Translations under genes and position numbers: made by a program | Notes under the pieces: model-generated | What the model saw: only the letters and a program-made list of their open reading frames with translations | What the model was told of the DNA's origin: nothing | Databases searched by the model: none | NCBI GenBank assembly: GCA_028829895.1 | Contig: CM054181.1 | Coordinates: forward strand, 656,001 to 720,000 | Direction of reading: 5' to 3' | Source of the DNA: Sinotaia quadrata | Lineage: Eukaryota; Mollusca; Gastropoda; Architaenioglossa; Viviparidae | DNA: 64,000 nt | Shown: piece after piece, positions 1-12,129 of the stretch | Position numbering within the stretch: position 1 is the first letter of the stretch | Layout of the letters: every line of letters starts with the position of its first letter

Positions 1-19
1 CAAGCAGTATATAGTTGTT

Positions 20-215
20 GAGCTCTCCAGTGTGGGAGAAGGCGTCTTCGGCCCCCCCCCCCACACACACACACCCCACCACCACTGACGGAGGGCGGTT
101 GAGGGTGTGCGCCAAACTGGTGCGACCTTTTTCACCCCTACTGTCAGTCCTCCCGCCTTTAGCTCGGAACGCAACGTGAGGCTGTGGAATCCCACTGAGC
201 TACTCCAAATCAGAT
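20..215 (-). mobile_element. Possible tRNA-derived SINE head
   Basis: On the minus strand 202-191 reads TAGCTCAGTGGG, a near-perfect RNA polymerase III A box. About 30 bases downstream, 172-161 reads GCGTTCCGAGCT, which resembles a B box with one inserted base. The spacing fits a tRNA-like promoter. The sequence beyond (160 down to about 20) is not tRNA-like, as expected for a SINE body, and holds a C-run and CA-run at 51-80. No full cloverleaf can be drawn, so a functional tRNA gene is unlikely. No second full copy is present in the window, so SINE status is inferred from the promoter boxes alone. Confidence 0.4.
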
Positions 216-640
216 AACGTCTGATGACGAAATGATCAACGCAAGCTCCAGTGGTGACTTTAAACTGCTATCGATCCCACCCACCCACCCCTCTTCAGTG
301 TAGTTATGATAATCTGTCCATTCTCCATTGCATATACATCACGATGATAAGGCTCTGGTCCAAACAGACGCTCGCACCGCTAGCTTCTCTAACATAAACT
401 GCTGGCCTAACTCAAATGTTAATTCAGAACTTGTGACGTCAGACGTCGATCCTGTGATCAAGGACGTGTACCAACTGGACCCCTTATTTGCCTCATTCGC
501 AGTGCGTTTTCTTTGACAGGTTCAGTTTTGTGCCTATCGTCTGCTTTACCGCATGCGCGACTTCCGGTTTTGGCGTGCTATCATTTCGACGTTGTTACTA
601 TATGGATTCATTGGATTTTGAAAGATAATTATTAAAGGTA

Positions 641-905
641 AAACGGCACTACTTTCTTCTGCTGTTTATTGTTACAACAGTTACTAAATTGATGAAGATA
701 CGTTCAGTAAAACGGCACTATTTTCTTTTGCTGTTTATTGTTACAACAGTTACTAAATTGATGAAGATACGTTCAGTAAAACGGCACTATTTTCTTTTGC
801 TGTTTATTGTTACAACAGTTACTAAATTGATGAAGATAAGCTCAGTAAAAATGCACCATTTTCTTCTGTTTTTTATTGTAACAATAGTTATTAAGTTGAT
901 TAAGA
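641..905. repeat. 69-bp tandem repeat, about 3.9 copies
   Basis: The unit starting AAACGGCACTA recurs at 641, 710 and 779, with a more diverged last copy. The period is 69 bp, a multiple of three, so one plus-strand frame stays open as a repeated 23-residue peptide rich in Leu, Phe and Val. This looks like a by-product of the period, not a gene. Confidence 0.9.
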
Positions 906-929
906 TAAGCTTATGATGATAAATTTAAG

Positions 930-1060
930 TGCTAACAGTTGGAGTAAACAACTCAGGTGGGAATATGCTAGAAATTGCTGATGCAATACAAACTAGTTAA
1001 AACTGGATGAGTATTCTCAGATTTGTTCATAATAATTTAATCCAATGGGGATGGACCAAA
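930..1060 (+). repeat. Dispersed repeat B, partial copy
   Basis: Matches 54955-55050 on the plus strand and the reverse complement of about 1650-1770. The shared core is GTAAACAACTCAGG followed by a GCTGATG(C/T)AAT block. Its family is not recognised. Confidence 0.6.
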
Positions 1061-1084
1061 AGTTACTTTGTCAGGGTCAGTCAT

Positions 1085-1400
1085 TGTGGTTTACAACAGT
1101 AAACCAGGAGGTTCATATAGCACATGAAAAAAAGCAACAGGAAACTTGAGAGTTGAACTCAAAACTTGAAGCTCAAAACTCAAACTCAAAAGGTGAAACT
1201 CAAAAGTCAAAAGGCCACTTGTTCACTGCAGCATATAAATAAGGAGCAAACCTAAATTTCCCATTTATCACAATATAACTCCATTCTATATCACCCCCCA
1301 TTCTCAACTTACATTCTCCTGCAACAGTATTTATTAAACCAATACACACACATGGAAAAATAAATACAGCATATCAAACAATGTCAAGTGTTAGCACACT
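1085..1400 (+). repeat. Dispersed repeat A
   Basis: Shares ordered blocks with 56345-56480: CAGTAAACC(A/G)GGAGGTTCA, then GGA(G/A)CAAAC, then TAACTCCATTCT, then CTCCTGCAACAG or TTCCTGCAACAG. It lies between two oppositely oriented B segments. It could be part of an LTR or of a fold-back DNA element; there is no coding content. Confidence 0.6.
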
Positions 1401-1509
1401 ATTTGTGCAGCTTAGCTCAAACATTTGTAGAAATAAAAGTCAACTCACATAGTACATCTCTACACAAGTTTAACATATAGATAGCGAAAATACATGGATA
1501 TTCCTAAGT

Positions 1510-1845
1510 TCATTCTCTCTTAATCAGTCAGTTTTAACTCACCATCAAGCTAATGACTGCCTTTCAAAGCCAGACTTTCTCCTTCCACTTCAAATTCAAA
1601 AGTTATCAGAGAGTGGAATTTCTACAGCAAGTGAATTCTTTAATCTCAGCGTATTGGCTGGCCTCGTTCTCATAAATCACAATCATTGGATAACAGAAAA
1701 CTACTCGCTCAGCTTGCATTGGGTCAGCAATCTATATTGTTCTTGCCTGGAGTTGTTTACTTCAAATCAGACACTTTCAAAAATAACACCATAAGGCGTG
1801 CCCAAGGTCGGGTTACTCTGATAATTAGCAATTTATAAACAATTT
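1510..1845 (-). repeat. Dispersed repeat B, inverted copy
   Basis: The reverse complement aligns over its length with 54865-55215. Shared landmarks in order are ACCCGACCTTGGGC, GTAAACAACTC, AGAACGAG(A/G)CC, GAAAGGCAG and GGTGAGTTAA. Divergence is considerable, so the copies are old. Confidence 0.7.
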
Positions 1846-1869
1846 GATTTTAAAATAGGGAGAGGCAAA

Positions 1870-2199
<330 letters not shown>

Positions 2200-2479
2200 T
2201 GTGTTTTGTAAATGAATGTAAAAGATATATCATACACGTGTAATGACTTTCTGGTTTACTGATTGTGCTAGCTAGAAATATTGTATGTTCCTTAACTTTA
2301 GTACTAAATATGCAGGTTAATTTAAAAGTAAGCACTGGTTTATAGAGTTTCTAGAGACTGCTGACTGTATTGATCAAGGTCAATGGAGAGTGCAAGAGTA
2401 GCCAACACAACAATTCAGGAGCAGAAGTGAACACGAGATTACAAGGAGTAGAATAACCTTGATTATTCAGTCATGCGTG

Positions 2480-2940
2480 AATACATAAAAGCCTACAGCA
2501 CACCGCATCACCATTTTTTAAATTGTTCTATCCCCCTTGGGCCCATCATCCAATGGATTATTAATTTTTAATCCAATGGATTTTTAACTTGCCAAGCTTA
2601 GGCACACCAGAGTAGATTTATTGACGTATCCATCGGTCTAGACACTGGACTACATTGAGTTCCTTGTTAGCTGGATCTTTTTATACCAAGCTTACAGCAC
2701 AGCACATCACCTTTATCTACGGTCTAGACACTGGACTACATTGAGTTCCTTGTTAGCTGGATCTTTTTATACCAAGCTTACAGCACAGCACATCACCTTT
2801 ATCTACGGTCTAGATACTAAGCCATCTTGAGCTCATTATCAATCGAATCTTTAATGTTCATAAAGCTCACCGCACTACCATTTATCGTCCTATCCAACAG
2901 TCTGGATACTTAGCCTCCTTTGAGCGTCATTGAGTGGTAA
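2480..2940. repeat. 85-bp tandem repeat with diverged flanking copies
   Basis: GACACTGGACTACATTGAG occurs at 2641 and 2726, giving an 85-bp period with near-identical copies. Weaker relatives sharing ACAGCAC and ATCACC blocks lie on both sides, so the array has 2 clear and about 3 decayed copies. Confidence 0.75.
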
Positions 2941-3314
2941 AAAGTCACCTGTAAATTGTTTCGCTCCACACCGGAAAATCGTGAGCTTTGTGTAGTTTTT
3001 ATTATTACATATTTTTCCTGGGATAATCCTGTGCAAACTAGAATAAACACCTTTTTTCTTTTCTATTTTTTTCTTCTCATCTTTTTGTTGTCGTGGATTC
3101 AGGTGATGCCGCGAAGCTCAGAGTACGACATATGGTTAATCTAAACAAAATACAATTTATCTCGATGCTTGTGGACAAGACAGAAATCTGACAAGCGGTA
3201 TTTGCCTAGGCACTAGTGGATTTGACCTTTCAGTTAAATTCAAACAGCAATTGTCGCAGAGTCGATAGCACGCTGAAGCACGAATACAGTTACTGTGGTA
3301 TTGAACTGCATTGC

Positions 3315-3645
3315 GGCCTTTAGTTAAACTGTTCATATGGCAACAAATTAATTTACTTCATACAATATGGCCTTTAGTTAAACTGTTCATATGGCAACAA
3401 ATTAATTTACTTCATACAATATGGCCTTTAGCTAAACTGTTCATATGGCAACAATTTAATTTACTTCATACAATATGGCCTTTAGTTAAACTGTTCATAT
3501 GGCAACAATTTACTTTACTTCATACAATACGGTCTTTAGTTATGTTCATATGACAACCATTTAATTTACTTCAAAAATTATGGCCTTTAGCTAAACTGTT
3601 CATTTGACAACAATTTAACTTACTTCATACAATATGGTGAAGTGA
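3315..3645. repeat. 54-bp tandem repeat, about 6 copies
   Basis: The unit beginning CCTTTAGTTAAACTGTTCAT repeats every 54 bp from 3317. The period is 18 codons, so a Leu/Trp/Ile-rich frame stays open; I do not call it a gene. Confidence 0.9.
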
Positions 3646-3698
3646 GGCTAGTGAAATATGTTTGTGGAACTATTTGAGAAGAGACATTCGCAAATCGT

Positions 3699-4028
3699 GA
3701 ATTTGTAAACCTTGTCCGGTATAATTTGTAAACCTTGCCCGGTATAATTTGTAAACCTTGCCCGGCATAATTTGTAAGCCGTGCCCGGTATAATTTGTAA
3801 ACCTTGCCCGGTATAATTTGTAAACCTTGCCCGGTATAATTTGTAAACCTTGCCCGGTATAATTTGTAAACCTTGCCCGGTATAATTTGTAAACCTTGCC
3901 CGGTATAATTTGTAAACCTTGCCCGGTATAATTTGTAAACCTTGCCCGGTATAATTTGTAAACCGTGCCCGGTATAATTTGTAAACGTTGCCCGGTATAA
4001 TTTGTAAACCTTACCCGATATAATTTAG
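3699..4028. repeat. 23-bp minisatellite, about 14 copies
   Basis: The unit TAATTTGTAAACCTTGCCC plus GGTA repeats every 23 bp (for example at 3841 and 3864) with few substitutions. Confidence 0.95.
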
Positions 4029-4084
4029 GACTGGCTGAAGATGGGAGTGTAATATATAGGTCACTTCAGTTTACATTCTCACTA

Positions 4085-4553
4085 TTTCTATGTATGTGTA
4101 TGTATGTATGTATGTAATGATGTATGTATGCATTCTTTATATCAGTAACGAATTCAATCATTTACCAACTCATCCACTCCATTCTATTCATTCATTCACT
4201 GACACATCCATTTATCCACTTTTTCATCCCCTCGTCCACTTATCTACCCAAGCACTCTCTTAACCATTCATTCATCTTCTCGTCCATTTATCTACTCAAT
4301 TACTCACTTAACCTCTGATTCATCATCATATTCCCTTATATATCCCACAATTCACTCACTCGTTCACCATCTCATCCACAAATCGTTTATCCAATTGCCC
4401 ACATACCTACCCAGCTCTCGCTATCTACTCATCCTTAATATATGTACTGACCCCTCCACCCATCTACTTATTCACCCACACCCCTACTTGCTGAAGATTC
4501 AACCCGTGCTTCTGACATACTTTCAATTATATACGATTCATCCACCCATACTC

Positions 4554-4613
<60 letters not shown>

Positions 4614-4735
4614 CACATACATACATACACGTACGCATGCAAACACACACGTACTTTTACACGTACGCATGCAAACACACACATACTCACACGTGTACGT
4701 ATACATAAACGCTCTCAAACACACACACGTATATA
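4085..4735. repeat. Low-complexity tract with (CA)n
   Basis: (TATG)n at 4088-4130 is followed by pyrimidine-rich degenerate CATT/CACC sequence to 4550. A pure (CA)n of about 27 units spans about 4557-4611, and a decayed CA/ACGT tract follows to 4735. No gene seen. Confidence 0.9.
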
Positions 4736-4885
4736 ATTTATTGCAGGTGTCAATATTTTGATGCTTTCATTTTTAAAGCTATTTGTTGACTATGCTGTTT
4801 TGAAGTTTCTTTTAAGACAATTTATTTTTCAACCTAAAGGAAATTACTTTTTATCAGAGTCCACATATCGTATCAGGTGTGCCCT

Positions 4886-5960
4886 TATCACTTTATTTTC
4901 ACTCTAGTGACGCTTACTTTATTCTTGCTCTTAAACTGCACTTTATTTTCACTCTAGTGACGCTTACTTTATTCTTGCTCTTAAACTGCACTTTATTTTC
5001 ACTCTAGTGACGCTTACTTTATTCTTGCTCTTTGAACTGCACTTTATTTTCACTCTAGTTTAGTATAATGACGCTTACTTTATTCTTGCTCTTTGAACTG
5101 CACTTTATTTTCACTCTAGTTTAGTATAATGACGCTTACTTTATTCTTGCTCTTAAACTGCACTTTATTTCTTTCTAATTACGCTTACTTTATTCTTGCT
5201 CTTAAACTGCGCTTTATTTTCACTCTAGTTTAGTATAATGACGCTTAATTTATTCTTACTCTTAAACTGCACTTTATTTTCACTCTAGTTACGCTTACTT
5301 TATTCTTGCTCTTAAACTGCACTTTATTTCACTCTAGTTACGCTTACTTTATTCTTGCTCTTAAACTGCGCTTTATTTTCACTCTAGTTACGCTTACTTT
5401 ATTCTTGCTCTTAAACTGCGCTTTATTTTCACTCTAGTTACGCTTACTTTATTCTTGCTCTTAAACTGCGCTTTATTTTCACTCTAGTTTAGTATAATGA
5501 CGCTTACTTTATTCTTACTCTTAAACTGCACTTTATTTTCACTCTAGTTACGCTTACTTTATTCTTGCTCTTAAACTGCACTTTATTTTCACTCTAGTTA
5601 CGCTTACTTTATTCTTGCTCTTAAACTGCACTTTATTTCACTCTAGTAACGCTTACTTTATTCTTGCTCTTAAACTGCACTTTATTTCACTCTAATGACG
5701 CTTACTTTATCCTTGCTCTTAAACTGCACTTTATTTCTTTCTAATTACGCTTACTTTATTCTTGCTCTTAAACTGCGCTTTATTTTCACTCTAGTTTAGT
5801 ATAATGACGCTTACTTTATTCTTGCTCTTTGAACTGCACTTTATTTTCACTCTAGTGACGCTTACTTTATTCTTGCTCTTAGACTGCACTTTAATTTCAC
5901 TCTAGTTTAGTATAATGACGCTTACTTTTTCTTGCTCTTTGAAGTGCAGTTTATTCCTTG
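4886..5960. repeat. 50-bp satellite, about 21 copies, two length variants
   Basis: CGCTTACTTTATTCTTGCTC recurs every 50 bp (for example 4911, 4961). Some copies carry about 10-12 extra bases including TTTAGTATAATG before the CGCTTACTT block, giving a longer variant interspersed irregularly. No open reading frame survives through it. Confidence 0.95.
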
Positions 5961-6059
5961 TGGTATGTTTTGACCGTCCTCAGCCTGGAGCCTTATGACG
6001 ATCATTCAAAGAGAAAAAAAACAAAAACATTCTGATTGTAATTTATCTTTCCTTCTCTG

Positions 6060-6397
<338 letters not shown>

Positions 6398-6415
6398 CTC
6401 TAACTGAAAACTTTA

Positions 6416-6707
6416 TGAAATCTATGAAAGGTACCCGAGAATGTATTATGAAATCCCTAGGTACCCGAGAATGTATTATGAAATCCCTAGGTACCCGAGA
6501 ATGTATTATGAAATCCCTAGGTACCCGAGAATGTATTATGAAATCCCTAGGTACCCGAGAATGTATTATGAAATCCCTAGGTACCCGAGAATGTATTATG
6601 AAATCCCTAGGTACCCGAGAATGTATTATGAAATCCCTAGGTACCCGAGAATGTATTATGAAATCCCTAGGTACCCGAGAATGTATTATGAAATCCCTAG
6701 GTACCCC
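6416..6707. repeat. Perfect 30-bp tandem repeat, 9 identical copies
   Basis: Nine base-identical copies start at 6431 and every 30 bp to 6671, beginning GTACCCGAGAATGTATTATG. Each junction makes overlapping 6-bp palindromes CCTAGG and GGTACC. Frames are open on both strands because the unit has ten codons and no in-frame stop. The absence of any substitution points to recent expansion or homogenisation. Confidence 0.97.
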
Positions 6708-6754
6708 CCTTATGTAATACTCCAATCGTTCTTTGTACAGCGTGTCCTGGTACA

Positions 6755-7140
6755 TGCCCAACATAGATTTCTCGTTGGTAAACTGAAAAACATTACGTCC
6801 CAATATAGATTTCTCGTTGGTAAACTGAAAAACATTACGTCCCAACATAGATTTTTCGTTGGTAAACTGAAAAACATTACGTCCCAACATAGATTTCTCA
6901 TTGGTAAACTAAAAAAACATTACGTCCCAACATAGATTTCTCGTTGGTAAACTGAAAAACATTACGTCCCAACACAGATTTCTCGTTGGTAAACTAAACA
7001 AAAAATTACATCCCAGCATTGATTTCTCTTTGGTAAAAGTTACGTCCCAACATCATAAATTTCTCGTTGATAATCTACTTCAAAAATTACGTCACAACAT
7101 AGATTTCTCGTTGGTAAAAATTACGTCCCATCACGAACAT
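6755..7140. repeat. 42-bp tandem repeat, about 9 copies
   Basis: The unit contains ATAGATTTCTCGTTGGTAAA and CATTACGTCCC; the period is 42 bp in the first half and decays toward 7140 with internal deletions. Confidence 0.92.
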
Positions 7141-7369
7141 TGTGGTGACCTCAATTTGACCTCTCTATCAACAAAAAAACCTAGATCAATCAGTTCTGTT
7201 TAAAAATCAATTATTATTGAAAGGGAGACCTTTTCGTCAACAACTGGAGAATTTATTCTCTCCCATGATGTGCATGATGGTGAAAAATGGCGGTTATATG
7301 GCGGTTTTGAGCTAGTCCTGCATTAGTCAGGCTTATCCCTTTGCGGACTCGGTCAGTCTACACGAAAAG

Positions 7370-7500
7370 AATGTCCACCACTTAATGCCACTCATCAAAC
7401 CAACAAGGAATGAGTAGCCACCAATTAATACCACTCATCAAATCAACAAGGAATGGATGACCACCATTTAATACCACTTGCCAAATTAACACATTTCTCC
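7370..7500. repeat. 43-bp tandem repeat, 3 copies
   Basis: TTAATGCC/TTAATACC recurs at 7382, 7425 and 7468, with CAACAAGGAATG conserved between them. Confidence 0.8.
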
Positions 7501-8175
7501 AGAGCAAATCGACCTTTAGTAATGAAAATATAGTGTCTGTTATACATTATTACATTAGTACTACTGCTCTCTTTAGCATAATATGTGGCATCTTTGTTTG
7601 TACTTTATTGTAAGATTTTAAGACAAGACAACCGAAATTATTTACTATTACAATGAGCTGTCTGAACGACTAAAATTTGTAACTCTGCTCTGCAAATCTT
7701 AAGTTACTGTGTTGCACGCTATCCATTTCTGTATCAACAACATCCCCTGGTCTGTGAGAGAAAGGTTGCGAGAAGGTCATTTCAACATCGCTCATCATTT
7801 AAATACGACAGACAAAACTGCATTAAAACTCACCCATCAGGATTTTTGCTCGTCAAGAGGCTCGAGCAAGGTCTCGGCTGTCTGACAAATGACATAGCTA
7901 TCCATGGATGATGTATCACTATTCTCCAAGATCCAACCATACATAACGAAATGGGTTCAACAGCTTTTTTACGTTTGGAGTGATCTAACTCCGGAGGGAT
8001 GTTAAGTTCTTGTGTTTTGAAATAGGCGTCGGCAAAATTAAAAAAACGTCCAATTTGTGCTGACTTCTTTTCCAGTGGCGTGAATGTAATTGGTAGCACA
8101 GCGGGATAGTTCCCGTGACAGGATTGACAAGATGTGGCATTTGCATCATCTTCTTTTACTGGGGTGGGGTAGGGG
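7500..8175. other. Unique AT-rich sequence, unassigned open stretch
   Basis: No recognised gene. A minus-strand frame at 8099-7830 is open for 89 codons and of mixed composition (Pro, Lys, Phe and Trp present), unlike the repeat-driven frames nearby. I do not recognise its family; it has no visible splice context or polyadenylation signal and may be chance or a decayed element. Confidence 0.3.
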
Positions 8176-8525
8176 TAAATATAAATTTGCTATAGGACAA
8201 TCTAGTTTGAAGTAATGTAAATAAATCCTATAACTTGAAGCACACTTCTTGGAGTAATGCAAATAAATCCTATAATTTAAAGTACACCTTTTGGAGCAAT
8301 GTAAATAAATCCTATAACTTAAAGCACACTTCTTGGAGTAATGTAAATGTATACTAAGTATACTTAGGTGGACCTCCCAATCATTACTTAAGGTGTGTTA
8401 TTTTATTTTGGGTAGTTAGTTTGTATATTTAGGTGGACCTCCCAATCATTACTTAAGGTGTGTTATTTTATTTTGGGTAGTTAGTTTGTATATTTAGGTG
8501 GACCTCCCAGTCATTGCTTTAGGTG
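8175..8525. repeat. Two adjoining arrays: 42-bp and 65-bp units
   Basis: ATAAATCCTATAA recurs at 42-bp spacing (8221, 8263, 8305). It is followed by a 65-bp unit with GTGGACCTCCCA at 8368, 8433 and 8498. Confidence 0.9.
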
Positions 8526-9050
8526 ACTAGTCCTGGGACTTGGGGAAGCCCGGACGTGGTGGGACGGCAAGGGGGGGTAGGCGTATCACTGGGGGTACAG
8601 ACTGAATGTGAAAACGAACAGACCTCATGGGTGCAATTGGGTAGGGATAATATAAAAGATACATATATACATTACAATAATAAACACACCCCCATTTCTT
8701 AAGATTCATTCTTAGATGCATACTACCAGTTAAACAGACACATGACGACATATACAGAACCAAACAAGTAACAAACAAATCGAACATCAAACAAACGGAC
8801 AACAACAACACTAAAAACGAAAAAAAATAACATGTTGGTCCCATTAAGGAACAAAAACATTGGTTTATAACCTGCACTAGCTCTCAACTCACATCCGACA
8901 CTAGCTCCAAACCCATACCCGGTGAGTGACTAAGTAGTGGCAGATTACCAGCACCAGTTGTGGGGGTTGGGCTGGGTCAAAGAGTAAATTATAAATCAAG
9001 GTTTGGGGATTAAGTTTCACACTGGGACCAGTGCACCCTTTTAGACTACG
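8526..9050. other. Unique sequence, no gene recognised
   Basis: A 116-codon minus-strand frame (8877-8527) is Cys/Leu/Tyr-rich and contains an A-rich stretch read backwards. There is no recognisable domain and I do not call a gene. Confidence 0.3.
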
Positions 9051-9300
9051 TTTCAAGCTGTGTCCGAGATTTCCAGTGCAAGACGTCTAAGGGACAGAAT
9101 AAAGATTTAAAAATACAAATTACAACTATGTCTGTTGTTGGAGATGTCCAGTGCAAGACGTTTAAGGAATAGGATAAAGATTAAAAATACAAATCACAAC
9201 TATGTCTGTTGTTGGAGATGTCCAGTGCAAGACGTTTAAGGAATAGGATAAAGATTAAAAATAAAAATCACAAGTTCACAACTATGTCTATTGTTTGAGA
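9050..9300. repeat. About 74-bp tandem repeat, 3 copies
   Basis: ACAACTATGTCTGTTGTTGG recurs at 9122 and 9196, with a diverged third copy near 9278. CCAGTGCAAGACGT marks the other end of the unit. Confidence 0.88.
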
Positions 9301-9387
9301 ACCTCCTCGTATTACCTCCAGTGATTCACCAGCAGGGGAACAAGAAATTTGTATAAATAAAAAAAAAGTATCCGTGTTTTTAATATG

Positions 9388-9668
9388 ACAAGTCAAGAGG
9401 GAAGCAATTTTTTTATCTTAATATAGATTGGCATGACAAGTCAAGAGTACTGCAATTGTTGATCTTAATATAGATTGGCATGACAAGTCAAGAGTACTGC
9501 AATTGTTGATCTTAATATAGATTGGCATGACAAGTCAAGAGTACTGCAATTGTTGATCTTAATACAGATTGGCATGACAAGTCAAGAGTACTGCAATTGT
9601 TGATCTTAATATAGATTGGCATGACAAGTCAAGAGTACTGCAATTGTTGATCTTAATACATAGATTGG
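9388..9668. repeat. 47-bp tandem repeat, about 6 copies
   Basis: The block GACAAGTCAAGAGTACTGCA repeats every 47 bp (9421 to 9468 and on) with very high identity. Confidence 0.95.
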
Positions 9669-9939
9669 CAGACATCAACATGCTGCGTGTTTTGCAACAT
9701 AGCAGTGGAACTTTTCACAACGGTCAATCGTCTAAAACAATATTTCAATGTCTTTCAAAATTCAAAGTACACTTACTTAGTGCATGGATGTGTTTATCAA
9801 TTATAGAAAAAGATTAAAATGTGTTTTCTGTTTATGAAAGGCCTCGGTCACTATATAACACAAACATCAACACTACAGCTAAAGAACGCTTAGATTTTGC
9901 ATTTTAAGTGAGTAAAAAAAACAGATTGGTCGAAGCTAG

Positions 9940-10300
9940 TGACAAAGAATGGACAAGTGTTTATTTAATGGATTAAAAAGTAGAGAGTAGAATACGACAA
10001 AGAATGGACAAGTGTTTATTTAATGGATTAAAAAGTAGAGAGTAGAATGGACAAGTGTTGATTTAATGGATTAAAGTAGAGAGTAGAATACGACAAAGAA
10101 TGGACACGTATTTATTTAATGGATTAAAGTAGAGAGTAGAATACGACAAAGAATGGACACGTATTTATTTAATGGATTAAAGTAGAGAGTAGAATACGAC
10201 AAAGAATAGACAAGTGTTGATTTAATGGATTAAAAAGTAGAGAGTAGAATGGACAAGTGTTGATTTAATGGATTAAAAAGTAGAGAGTAGAATACGACAA
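9940..10300. repeat. 54/44-bp tandem repeat, about 7 copies
   Basis: GAATGGACAAGTG (or CACGT) begins units of about 54 bp; several units lack the AATACGACAAA block and are shorter. Confidence 0.92.
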
Positions 10301-10910
10301 ACCAACAACACTGCAACCTTTTATAGATGTCCAGCACGTGTAAGTACATTTCTATCCTTGCCTAACATTTAACTTGACGAACTTGCAAATGGGATGAAAT
10401 AGTTATAGTCAAATATTTCCATTAAACAGTTCTATTTTCACACATAATAATGTACATTTATTTCACAATCAAGTATTTCTATTAAACAGTTCTATTTTCA
10501 CACATAATAATATACATTTATTTCACAATCAAAACAGATGACTCCAAGAAAGAAATAAACTAAACTAAACATTTGAGACGTTTGACCTTTTACAATTATT
10601 GATACAACGGAAGAATATAGACATGTTCACTTTTTAAAGCTTGATGAGGAAATACTCAAAATCTCGCATATAATCAATCAACAGTAGTTTATACATTTGA
10701 CTTTAAGATTTTTGTTTGAAGAGAAAACAAGATTTAATTACTCTTTCCTTTCATTTCATAAATTTGATAGATGTGACCTTCAAGTCGTGACACTTATTTC
10801 AATGGAGTCAGAAGAAGATACAGCCAACTACGTTTGCTATCGGTCCTAAATATACTTCATATATTGGAAAGGGATTGACAAGAAATGTTTATGTTTTCAA
10901 ATTTTAGCAT
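10300..10910. other. Mostly unique sequence with one 60-bp duplication
   Basis: AGTTCTATTTTCACACATAA occurs at 10427 and 10487, a 60-bp direct duplication with one difference. The rest to 10910 is unique AT-rich DNA with no recognised gene. Confidence 0.7.
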
Positions 10911-10914
10911 GAAT

Positions 10915-11650
10915 CTCTAGCTGTATCTAGTCACTTCTAGGTATAGATCTTGGTTAGTGTTTTCATCTTTAGCTGTATCTAGTCACCTCAAGGTCTAGGT
11001 CATGGCTAGTTCTTCCTCTCTACCTGTATCTAGTCATACATCTAAATCTTGGCTCTTTCTTCCTCTCTAGCTGTATCTAGTCTATCTAGACACCTCAAGG
11101 TCTAGGTCTTGGCTAATTCTTGCTCTCTACCTGTATCTAGTCATACATCTACATCTTGGCTTTGTCTTTCACTCTTTCTGTATCTAGTCACACATCTACA
11201 TCTTGGCTATTCATTTCACTGTAGCTAATCTTGGCTACTCTTTCTATTCTAATTCTTTATAGTAAGATCTCCAACTCCCTTGTATTCGTTCCTCTCTAGC
11301 TGTTTCTAGTTAGATCTTTGTAGCTCCTATCTATCCCTTCTTTACTTGTCTCTTGTTAGACTTCTAGCTTATGTATATTCTTCTACTCTAGTAATTTCTT
11401 GCCAGACCTCTGGCTTTGTCTATTCCTTCCCCTCTAGCATAGGTCTCGTCTATTCCTTCCCCTCTAGCTGTTTCTATTTATACTTCTAGGTCTCGTATAT
11501 TCCTTCCCTTCTAGCTGTTTCTATTTATACCTCTAGGTCATGTCTATTCTTTGTGTTCAAGCATTGCTGGTCACCTCGCTCTTGTTTATTCAAGCTATTT
11601 AAGCTATTAAACTGTTAAGCTATTTCTAGTCGGACTTCTATATCTAATCT
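10915..11650. repeat. Degenerate CTAGCTGTATCTAGT repeat tract
   Basis: Irregularly spaced copies of CTAGCTGTATCTAGTCA and CTTCTAGGTCT, roughly 45-60 bp apart, decaying into T-rich sequence. Confidence 0.75.
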
Positions 11651-12125
11651 ATTCCTTCTACTCCAACAGTCTTAGATTTTGTACTTCTACCGGACTTGTT
11701 GTCTCTTAGATTTTGTACTTCTTCTGGATTAGCTGTCTCTATTAGATTTTGTCCTTCTTCTAGACTAGGTATCTCTACTAGCTTTTGTACTTCTTATAGA
11801 CTAGCTGTCTCTATTAGATTTTGTACTTCTTATAGACTAGCTATCTCTATTAGTTTTTGTACTTCTTCTAGATTAGCTGTCTCTATTAGATTTTGTACTT
11901 CTAGACTAGCTATCTCTACTAGCTTTTGTACTTCTTCTGGATTAGCTGTCTCTATTAGATTTTGGACTGTCTCTATTGGATTTTGTACTCCTGGACTAAC
12001 TGTCTTTGTGAATTTTGTATTTCTGGGCTGTCTCTGTGAATTTTGTCCTTCTGGACTAACTGTCTCTATTGGATTTTGTACTTCTTCTTGACTTGCTGTC
12101 TCTGTTGAATGCTGTACTTCTGGAA
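11650..12125. repeat. 36-bp tandem repeat, about 11 copies
   Basis: The unit contains GACTAGCTGTCTCTATTAGA and TTTTGTACTTC; the period is 36 bp (11763, 11799). Twelve codons per unit keep a plus frame open, giving a Ser/Phe/Cys-rich repeat peptide. It is continuous with and clearly related to the next array. Confidence 0.9.
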
Positions 12126-12129
12126 TGGC

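Noticed and set aside
191..202. Functional tRNA gene at the window start
   Set aside because: Promoter boxes are present but no acceptor stem or anticodon arm pairs up.
3690..4030. CRISPR-like regular direct repeats
   Set aside because: The 23-bp units are contiguous with no unique spacers, and the setting is eukaryotic with no cas genes. The same holds for all other arrays in the window.
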